NCBI GenBank assembly: GCA_033063855.1
Contig: CP093831.1
Location: forward strand, 11,532,001-11,596,000
Source of the DNA: Smittia aterrima
Taxonomy: Eukaryota; Arthropoda; Insecta; Diptera; Chironomidae
Reading direction: 5' to 3'
Length of the DNA stretch: 64,000 bases
Numbering within the stretch: position 1 is the stretch's first letter; the number at the start of each line of letters is the position of its first letter. The notes beneath the pieces were generated by a model. The model was not told the origin of the DNA, searched no databases, and saw only the letters and a program-made list of their open reading frames with translations. Positions 55,485 to 64,000 of the stretch are shown piece by piece. The translations under genes were made by a program, and so were the position numbers.

Positions 55485-56000
55485 TTCGTATTGGATGATG
55501 TCCTCAAAATCCCTTCGTACATAACAAAATTTAGAATTCATATCGACAGTACATGAGTGGACAGCTTGACCATGCCTTCTCGAAACATCTTCTACTAAAC
55601 TTTCGATATCTTTGATGGTGCCTCCCTGATAGTAAACAAAAAGTTGAAGCGGTTTGTAGTATTTGTTTGTCAGAATAAGTTTTTGGTTGAAATCGCGAAG
55701 CTTTTCAAATGAATCGAATGTCAGGAAAGCTGAGGAGTTGAGATGAATGTTCTTGCTGTCGATCTCAAGGTTGAGCAGCGTGAAAGGCATTCCCTTCTCG
55801 TTCAATCTTTTAAGCATCAGCCACGTCATCGTTTCTCAGTCGACTCCATAATTTTTGATGAACATTCGTGTTTCCAAATGAAATAAATGTTTCGTGACAT
55901 TTTCAAAAGCCAAGGCCAGTGAATCCTCGTTTTGGACGATTTCGATTGGAATTCGGCAAACAACAGTCGTAATCCAAAATATGAAAGCCAAAGTTTTCAT
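54016..56000 (-). CDS. Divergent ionotropic receptor IR-2 with in-frame UGA at codon 55
   Basis: Exons 55150-56000, 54574-55095 and 54016-54493 join in frame to 616 codons. Signal peptide MKTLAFIFWITTVVCRIPIE; N-terminal domain; IMRGCYDVWDKSF; WPVEYLDQKLAVPPSGFYSE; first span FDFFTWALIASTFVASF; NFARYLTMLFILFCLIIRTA; final span LEPGFVIWSTSLTFIFVAFV. This is the architecture of divergent insect IRs, chemoreceptor cation channels related to ionotropic glutamate receptors. The only lesion is TGA at 55836-55838 (codon 55, context GTC GAC TGA GAA ACG). An ATG follows two codons later but lacks a signal peptide. The same TGA is in IR-4. Readthrough, or loss of function, are the two readings. Confidence 0.8.
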
Positions 56001-56809
56001 TTCAACCTCTCTGATCAACACTTCACACAAAACTGAACAATTTCTGAAATAAGAAATATTTGACAATGATGAGGGCAATCCATCAATTCCGTTAAGAAGT
56101 CTTTCAAACTCATGATAGAAAATTTCGTCGTTTTACGTCAAGTCAAATGCTGCCTCGAGGTGTGAACAGGGTGCACGACAAAACATTGTCATTTCCATGT
56201 AATATTGATCGTCACTTCTAACTTAGAAGTTCTAAGAAGAGATATTTTTTCTTTTTATTACTAATTATTAGTTTTCTGTTATCTTTCGTCGTTGAAAGCT
56301 TTTATTGATCCATCATAAAAGTTTTTTCAGTAAAACTTTTTAATAGTTTTGAGAACGCTTTTGGCTTTCACCGCTGGCAGAAAGTTTGAGTCATTTTTTA
56401 GGTGAAAGTGAGAATAATCATTCCGTAAAATATCTTCTTTAAGTTTTTTATTCAAAAAGCTCAACAAATATACATTTAAAAATAATACGATAGACGTCAG
56501 GAATTTCCAAGAAAATTAATAAAACGTTTTATTTTGCAATCGAGTTTTTAATAGAAACTTTTTATTAAAGTGTCTGAAAAAAGTTCACTGTGTGTCACAG
56601 TGAGTCATGAGAGATAAAGCTTAAAAGAAGAACAAACCGCTTAAGCCTCTTAAAAATTCTCAGAAATTGAATTATCAATTGAAAAAGTTTGTGATGATCA
56701 CAGCGTGATCTGATTATTTGATAATAAAAACAGTTCAGATGTGAATTTTGTCAAAGGAACATCGCAAAATCCGAAAGTTCAAAGTTTTATTTTAAATCAG
56801 TTATTGGAC
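56001..56809. other. Head-to-head region between IR-2 and the M13-IR fusion gene
   Basis: The left part (to about 56470) is the 5' flank shared by all the minus-strand IRs, including the conserved leader tcaaatatttcttatttcag. The right part is unique and should hold the promoter of the fusion gene. An in-frame ATG at 56741 precedes the chosen start at 56810 but would put residues before the signal peptide. Confidence 0.5.
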
Positions 56810-59774
56810 ATGAAGAGAAAAGAATTTGTTTTCACGATTTTCGTGCTTTTGATTATTCACTGCGAGAGTAAAAACAATTTCCAATTTCCATGTTCCACGC
56901 CGAAATGTAAAGAAGAAGCTGAAAATCTTAATTCAAAACTCGGGGGAAAGTCTTTTGATCCGTGTGATGATTTCTATAGCTTCGCTTGCGATGATTTCTC
57001 AGAAGTGGTTGTCAATGCAGACGAGTTGCCATATGCAAGTGAATTTGAGTTGATAGAAGTAGAAATGTTAGATCAACTCACTGAAGCTCTGAAAAGTCCG
57101 TTAACATCTAAACCTCCGTTTGATATCATAAATAAACTTTACTCCGCTTGTACGAATGATGGTGAGAAATATTTTCTCTTATTCGATAACAAAAAAAAAG
57201 TCATAAATCATTTTAGTTTGGCGTGAAGCGTTTGGTCTCGAGCCTGCAAAGGAGATCATTGAGTCATTAGGAGGATGGCCAATGGTCGCAGAGCGTAAAT
57301 GGAATGGAGTCAAATGGCCCTGGCAGAAAGTTATATCAAAATTGGACAATCTCGAAATATCTTCGGAACATTTTTTTAAAATTGCAATTTATGTTGACAT
57401 CAAAAACTTAAAAAAGCGAAGTTTCTATGTTCGTGATCATTTCTATTTTGAATTTTTGTAAACATTTTTTTTATCAGGCAAGTCAAGGAAAACTTGGACT
57501 CGATCAAGACTTACTATTGGAAGGTTTAGACAACCCAAAGGTGATCGCTTATTATAATTTTCAAGTTAATGCTGCAGTTTTGTTTGGTGCTAAACGTGTC
57601 CGCGCGGAACTTGAGGCAAAGGAAGTTTTAGAATTTGAGATGGAACTCGCAAAGGTTCGTTTCTCGGAAAAACATTTTTTAGAATAACAAATTAGTCCAA
57701 ATATTGATTAAATTTATTTCAGTTTTTGACTTCACCAAATGAATCTAAAAACCTTACATCAAATTATATTCACATGACTATAATTGAATGGCAGCAATTG
57801 TTTCCGATTTACGATTGGGTGAGGAAGCGAAAAGTTTCTCGTCAATGTCATTAACAACTTTTTCGCTAGGTTGAATTTTTAAACAATTTGTATCATTTCA
57901 ATCCGAAAGTTACAGAAAAGGAGACGGTTATAGTGTCGACCTTAAAATATTTTAAGCCAGCTTATGATTTGCTAATGAGGACTCCAAATCGGTAAATATT
58001 GATAAAATTCAACTGAATTGGTTAACAATTTTTCTTTGATTTAATTCGAACAGCGTCGTCGTTAATTATTTGATTTGGCGAGAAGTTTTAGCTTACTCAA
58101 CTATGCTGAATAAGAAAATGGAAGACCTTTACTTTGAATTTGCCGAAGAGCTTTCAGGGACCAACAAATTTCTGGGCCGGCCAAATCGAGATGAATCGAC
58201 CAGAAAAATACGTCATCTTCTCATAGTTTGTCTGAATATTCAAACGAAAGAAGTCTTGGGAAACTTACCAGGCGAAGGTTTCCCGATTAATCAATATTTA
58301 ATCGAAGAGAAAGGACACATTTACCTGAAAGAGGTGACATGGTACACGCCACAAGCTTGTCACCAGCAACAACTGATCGAAATCAACAGATTCTCGAAAA
58401 AGAAGTTGAAATGGACAACGGAGAAATTTTCTAACGCAATAATCAATAACTTTCATGGTTGCGTGCTCAAAGTTTGTTATGGTGTGAATCTTTACATTGA
58501 AAGTGAATTCAACTGGACAACGACCGAAGACGGAAAAGTTGAGAACATTCACACTGAAGGATACCTCTTCAATTTGGCTGAAGAATTGAGCCGTCGATTG
58601 AACTTCACAATGGAGACTTGGCTGGAGGATGAGTTTCAAACTGTTCCTCCTCGTTTTCTGAATCTCACTGAGAAGAAGGAATACAAGATGCCACCGCGTG
58701 GATGTGAATGGCATCTGCAATCGATTCAAATATTACAATTTTTCTTCGAACATTTTCAAATCTGTAAACCAATTTTGACAAGCGTATTCACCATCATCGT
58801 TCCTCCTGGAGCATTCTTCACGTCAGAAGAGAAATTCATTCTGCCTTTCGATGAGTTAACTTGGATTCTTCTCGCTTTTACTTTTGCAACAGCTTTCTCA
58901 GTTGTGATTGTTGTGAGACTCTCGAGATCATATTCGATCGCTGAATTTGTCCATGGCGAGAAAGTTTCGACTCCTGGATTGAATGTTATGGCAACTTTCA
59001 TGGGAATCGCGCTACTCACTTTACCAGCAAGAAACGTTGCTAGAATGCTACTCATGAACTTCATCATCTTCAGCTTAATCATGAGAACAGCTTACCAAGG
59101 AGTCTACTTTGGGTTTTTGACAACAAATCCACAAAAGAAACCAATCAGTTCGATGGAGGAACTTGTGGAAAAAGGCTATCCTATTTACACTTTATTTAAT
59201 GCAGAACAAAAAGCTGAAAAAGTCATTAATTTGGATGCATTGCAGTCGTAAGTGGTTTGGTCGCTAAAATATTTAATATTTCTGAATTTTCATATCTTTC
59301 AGGTTAAGCTTCAAACATGCGACCAAGAAGGAAATGTCATCACATTTCATTCAAATTCAAAACTCATCGTTCGACGGATGCATTCTTGGAACTACAATTG
59401 AACTTGAAAAAGCCAGCAAATATCGGGAAACCCTAAAGTTCAATTATGTGGAAGTCAACATTATAAGCATGAACACCGCGATTATCTTGCATCCGTCATT
59501 CGATTCCAAAATTGTCGATTCAGGCTTCGTCGACAGCGGAATTATTGAAAATTGGTCTAACCGCATAAAATATTTCGCTGAACTTAAAGTGAGGAAAGCA
59601 AAAGAATCAAATCTTGTTGTGCTCACGATGGATCATCTCTCGACTGGATTCATCATTTGGCTTTGCGCTCTCTCATTGTCGGTGATCGCATTCGTTGCAG
59701 AGCTTTGTCATTTCCTTCTGAAGAGAATTTGGATCCGTTTGACGAGATCCAATCGAATTTCGTTTCTTGCTTAA
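56810..59774 (+). CDS. Chimeric gene: N-terminal half of an M13 (neprilysin-like) peptidase fused to an ionotropic receptor
   Basis: Seven exons join in frame to 874 residues: 56810-57161, 57217-57428, 57478-57654, 57723-57818, 57870-57991, 58054-59247 and 59303-59774. Signal peptide MKRKEFVFTIFVLLIIHCES. Residues about 25-370 are M13 peptidase: FDPCDDFYSFACDDF, GWPMVAERKWNG, FFKIAIYVDIKN, LTSNYIHMTIIEWQQLFPIY, NRVVVNYLIWREVLA. This stops before the zinc site: no HExxH is present. In the same exon, near 58195-58210, the chain becomes an IR: LIVCLNIQTKEVLG, GYLFNLAEELSRRLNFTM, PPGAFFTSEEKFILPFDELT, then channel spans, LIMRTAYQGVYFGF and the last span LSTGFIIWLCALSLSVIAFV. It lacks roughly the first 150 residues of its neighbours' ectodomain. 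It would be a membrane channel with an inactive peptidase ectodomain. Confidence 0.8.
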
Positions 59775-59975
59775 ATGAAATTTGCGTGTTCTTGTTTGTA
59801 TTTAAGTTAATGTTTGAGGCACAGTCTGAAATGAAATCAAATTTGTCACGGACATTTTCCTTTGATCTCGTCAGCTCTTTCTGAACTAATAAAGAAATAA
59901 TTTTGAGAATTCTTTATTTTAATATTTGGATCCATGTCAAGGGATTGTTTTTCCAATCGAAACATTAAGAATTTG

Positions 59976-61982
59976 TTAATAAGCAAAACCGTGCATACGG
60001 AAAAGAGTTTTGAAAATGTATTTGGCCACGATGTAATCTTTAAAAGTGATCGACCATTCCAATACAAAAGCGACAAATATAAAAGTTAAGCTTGTCGACC
60101 AGATAACAAATCCAGGTTCAAGCTTTTTCATGTTCAACACACTCGGTCCTTCAATTACCAAATTTTTCAACCTGTGCTTTCGTATTTCTTCCTTCAGCGC
60201 GTCTTCTAACTCATACTGGATGATTCCAGCTGTGAAGAGCTGCTGAGACTTTAAATCGTAGATGCCGAAAAAGAAGTGATGACCTGCGAACACCAATCCA
60301 CACGTTTTAGTGTAGAGAACTTCTTTCCTCAATCGTTTTCCAAATTGTCCTTTCAATATTTTTTCCATTGTTGCTTCATGGAGGAGATCCGACTGAATAA
60401 CTCCTTTAAAATCCTCGTTAACAATCTTTGCATGAAGTCGGCGACTATTAGTTTTATTTAAATTGATTTTGTTAATGTTTCCCCTAAAAATTAGTTTTTT
60501 GTTTTACTAAATTCTTCATGAGAATCCTTGAAAATATTATTTTGATTAAGAAATATTCTTTACCTTCTTGTTATTTCAGAATCCGGGTATCTTTGGGCGA
60601 ACCAATCTTCCATGTAGAAGGTCAAGTTTTTTGCGATCATCTCATCGACTGTTTGTATTTCTGGCTTTGCGACATCTTTCTGCATGAATTCGTACATTTT
60701 GCCCTGCCACGCAGTTCTGATGATCAAGCAGAACAAAATGAACAACATCGTCAAATATCTCGCGAAGTTTCTTCGAGGCAAAACTGCTTGCGGTATCCCG
60801 AAGAAGATCTGAACGACATTCAGCGATGGTGTCGTAACGTTTGGGCCAATGACGAAATCTCTAATCGATCGTTTCACGAAATACAAAATTAGAATTGTCA
60901 GAAATGACGAAATGAACGTTGATGCGATCAAAGCCCAAGTGAAGAAATCAAAGGGCATCACGAGCTTCTCGTATTCAGAATAAAGTTCGCTTGGAGGAAC
61001 TGCCAGCTTCTGATCCGAATACTCAACAGGCCAAGTGATGAAGCTATGTTCTTCATTCTCAGATGGTAAACCTAGTAAGTGTGACCTAATGAGAATTATT
61101 ATTAGTCTTGGAAGAATTAAACAGATTGAAGATTTCTTACATTTTAAATCTTATGTCCAAAGCGTCGTAACATCCTCTCATAATCATGACATCTCTGAGT
61201 CTAAAGTCCAATCTATGGGGTTTGATGCGATAGTTTAGGTGTTTGCTTAATAATTGTGGGATTTTTTTTGTACTGGAATCAGAGGTAATTAACCTAAGCT
61301 CGCAGTTGTGAAAGTTTTTTGTTTTTTCTAAAACGAATTTATCGTTTTCCCATTCTTTTGTGAGTTTGTTGAATCTGTTGACTTTTGTTAATTGCAACTG
61401 ACCACATTTTTTGTCCGAATACCAAAGGAAAGTCGTAAGAGTTGTGAATTCTGAGTCATCAATTAGAAAGTATTCGTATTGAATGATGTCCTCAAAATCC
61501 CTTCGTACATAACAACGTTTAGCAGACTTATCAACGTCACATGAGTGGCCAGTATGCCTTTTCGAAACATCTCCTGCTAAACTTTCGATATCTTTGATGG
61601 TGCCTCCCTGATAGTAAACAAAAAGTTGAAGCGGTTTGTAGTATTCGTTTGTCAGAATAAGTTTTTGGTTGAAATCGCGAAGCTTTTCAAGTGAATCGAA
61701 AGTCAGAAAAGCTGAGGAGTTGAGATGAATTTTCTCGCTGTCGATCTCAAGGTTGAGCAGCCTGAAAGGCATTCCCTTCTCGTTCAATCTTTTAAGCATC
61801 AGCCACGTCATCGTTTCTCAGTCGACGCCATAATTGTTGATGAACATTCGTGTTTCCAAATTAAATAAATGATTCGTGACATTTTCAAAAGCCAAGGCCA
61901 GTAAATCCTCGTTTTGGACGGTTTCGATTGGAATTTGGCAAACAACAGTCGTAATCCAAAATATGAAAGCCAATGTTTTCAT
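59976..61982 (-). CDS. Divergent ionotropic receptor IR-4 with in-frame UGA at codon 55
   Basis: Exons 61141-61982, 60564-61085 and 59976-60483 give 624 codons. The signal peptide is MKTLAFIFWITTVVCQIPIE. The plan is the same as IR-2: MRGCYDALDIRFKM before the intron, WPVEYSDQKLAVPPSELYSE, MMPFDFFTW-type first span (here VMPFDFFTWALIASTFISSF), and the last span LEPGFVIWSTSLTFIFVAFV. The C-terminus differs from the others (YIVAKYIFKTLFRMHGFAY). The sole lesion is TGA at 61818-61820, the same codon as in IR-2 and the same context. The protein has diverged from IR-2 at many residues without gaining other stops or frameshifts. Confidence 0.8.
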
Positions 61983-62049
61983 TTCAACCTCTCTGATCAA
62001 CACTTCACACAAAACTGAATAAATTCTGAAATAAGAAATATTTGACAAT

Positions 62050-64000
62050 GATGAGGGCAATCCATCAATTCCGTTAAGAAGTCTTTCAAACTCATGACAG
62101 AAAATTTCGTCGTTTTACTTCAAGTCAAGTGCTACCTCGAGGTGTGAACACTTTTTGATGTACGACAAGACATTGTCATTTCTATGTAATATTGATCGTC
62201 ACTTCTAACTTAGAAGTTCTAAGAAGAGATATTTTTCCTTTTTATTACTAATTAATTATTAGTTTTCTGTTATCTTTCGTCTTTGAAAGCTCGTATTGAT
62301 CCATCACAAAAGCTTTATCAGTAAAACTTTTTAATAGTTTTGAGAACGCTTTTGGCTTTCACCGCTGGCAGGAAGTTTGAGTCATTTTTCATGTGAAAGT
62401 AGATTTTCTATCCAAAAAGCTCAACAAATATATTTTTAAAATAAAATGCGAAAGACGCCAGGAGTTTCCAATAAATTTAATAAAACGTTTTATTTTGTCA
62501 ACTGAGTTTTTAATAGACACAATTTTGCACTCGGAAAAAAGCTCGAAGAATGAATGTGAACAAGATGTAATCTTTCAAAGTGATCAACCATTCCAATACA
62601 AAAGCGACAAATATAAAAGTTAAGCTTGTCGACCAGATAACAAATCCAGGTTCAAGCTTTTTCATGTTCAACACACTCGGTCCTTCAATTACCAAATTTT
62701 TCAACCTGTGCTTTCGTATTTCTTCCTTCAGCACCACTTCTAACTCATACTGGATGATTCCAGCTGTGAAAAGCTGCTGAGACTTTAAATCGTAGATGCC
62801 GAAAATGAAGTGATGACCTGCAAACATCAATCCACACGTTTTAGTGTAGAGAACTTCTTTCCTCAATCGTTTTCCAAATTGTCCTTTCAATCTTTTTTCC
62901 ATTGCTGCTTCATGGAAAAGATCCGACTGAATGACTCCTTTAAAATCCTCGTTAACAATCTTTGCATGGAGTTCGGGATTATTATATGAATAGAGTCGGT
63001 TAATGTTTCCCCTAAAAATTAGTTTATTTGTTTTGTTAAATTCTTAACGAGAATCCTTGTAAATATTAATTTATTAAGAAATATTCTTTACCTTCTTGTT
63101 ATTTCAGAATCCGGGTATCTGTCGGCGAACGAATTTTCCATGTAGAAAGTTAAGTTTTTTGCGATCATCTCCTCGACTGTTTGTATTTCTGGCTTTGCGA
63201 CATCTTTCTGCATGAATTCGTACATTTTGCCTTGCCACGCAGTTCTGATGATCAAACAGAACAAAATGAACAACATCGTCAAATATCTCGCAAAGTTTCT
63301 TTGAGGCAAAATAGCTTGCGGTATCCCGAAGAAGATCTGAACGACATTCAGCGATGGTGTCGTAACGTTTGAGCCAATGACGAAATCTCTTATCGATCGT
63401 TTCACAAAATACAAAATTAAAATTGTCAGAAATGCAGCAAGGAACGTTGATGCGATCAAAGCCCAAGTGAAGAAGTCAAAGGGCATCACGAGCTTTTCGT
63501 ATTCAGAATACAATCCGCTTGGAGGAACTGCCAGCTTCTGATCCAAATACTCAACAGGCCAAGTGATGAAGCTCTGTCCTTCATTCTCAGATGGTTTGCC
63601 TGCTAACTTTGATCTAATGAGAATAATTATTAGTCTTGGAAGGATAAAATAGATTTTTTTTTTACAATTTAAAACTTTTGTCCCAAACGTCGTAACATCC
63701 TCTCATAATCAAGATATCTTTGCTTAGTTCCATAAATCCTTTATCCCATTCAAGGGGTTTGATGCGATAGTTTAGGTGTTTGCTCAATAATTCTGGGAGT
63801 TTAGAGTCAAAGTTAATTATCCTCAGCTCGCAGTTGTGAAAGTTTTTTGTTTTTTCTAAAACGAATTTATCGTTTTCCCATTCTTTTGTGAGTTTGTTGA
63901 ATCTGTTGATTTCTGTTAAGTGCAGCTGACCACATTTTTTGTCCGAATACCAAAGGAAAGTCGTAAGAGTTACGAATCTTGAGTCATCAATTAGAAAGTA
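62050..64000. repeat. Block duplication, right copy
   Basis: Right copy of the block described at 53561-55484, running off the window edge. It contains the IR-4 5' flank and the IR-5 gene. Confidence 0.8.
62510..64000 (-). CDS. Divergent ionotropic receptor IR-5, 5' part outside the window
   Basis: Exons 63666-64000 (partial), 63092-63613 and 62510-63011 are open and in phase. The sequence is close to IR-2 throughout (GQLHLTEINRFNKLTKEWEN, IMRGCYDVWDKSF, WPVEYLDQKLAVPPSGLYSE, ILRAFFRVQNCVY at the end). No lesion is seen in the part present. Codon 55, where IR-2 and IR-4 have TGA, lies outside the window. It is the duplicate of IR-2 within the block repeat. Confidence 0.82.

Noticed and set aside
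56741..56809. Upstream in-frame ATG of the M13-IR gene
   Set aside because: It would place 23 polar residues before a normal signal peptide; the ATG at 56810 gives a standard secretory N-terminus.

Overview
The window looks like nuclear DNA from a small, compact insect genome. It is AT-rich, most introns are 50-70 bp with GT-AG ends, and it carries insect chemoreceptor families (odorant receptors, divergent ionotropic receptors). Gene content suggests a nematoceran fly, and a chironomid-type midge is my best guess (inference). I found no prokaryotic, CRISPR, tRNA or rRNA features. Most gene models below are spliced by hand, and in nearly all of them the reading phase agrees across every intron.

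Layout. 1-3.5 kb: the 3' end of mitochondrial ATP synthase subunit f (+), then a PAR-type bZIP factor (+) with a TATA/initiator promoter. 3.7-9.6 kb: a dynein-2 intermediate chain (WDR60/DYNC2I1 type, -) and a two-lobed, apparently GPI-anchored transferrin (-). 10.1-14.2 kb: an MFSD6-like transporter (+) and two single-pass membrane proteins of unknown function (+). 14.2-21.9 kb: a disturbed region with two paralogous odorant receptors (-), relics of a third receptor (+), a 767-bp non-autonomous hAT-like element with an 8-bp target duplication, a 216-bp MITE, a 260-bp direct repeat, and a duplicated junction of the neighbouring genes. 21.8-23.1 kb: an armadillo-type RSPH14-like protein (+). 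23.2-28.8 kb: four secreted repeat-rich proteins (-) with identical gene architecture and a shared promoter motif. 29.3-38.6 kb: an EF-hand protein (-) with a 5.4-kb intron. 39.2-42.7 kb: TMEM267-like (-), a doubtful small membrane gene (-), BLOC-1 subunit 1 (-) and TMEM50 (+). 43-47.1 kb: a hexosaminidase with two alternative first exons (-) and TFIIE beta (-). 48.3-50.9 kb: a CRAL-TRIO protein (+) whose start codon is split by an intron. 51.4-64 kb: an ionotropic receptor (IR) cluster.

The most unusual objects are in the IR cluster. Between two minus-strand IRs lies a plus-strand gene in which the N-terminal half of an M13 (neprilysin-type) peptidase is joined, in one uninterrupted exon, to the C-terminal two thirds of an IR. 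All seven exons stay in frame. Two other IR paralogs carry the same in-frame UGA at codon 55 and are otherwise open to the end, while a third paralog has a sense codon there. This pattern fits either stop-codon readthrough or a shared young lesion.

Other second-look items are the common upstream element of the four secreted-protein genes, the secreted versus membrane-anchored first exons of the hexosaminidase, and the duplicated gene junction flanking the odorant-receptor block.
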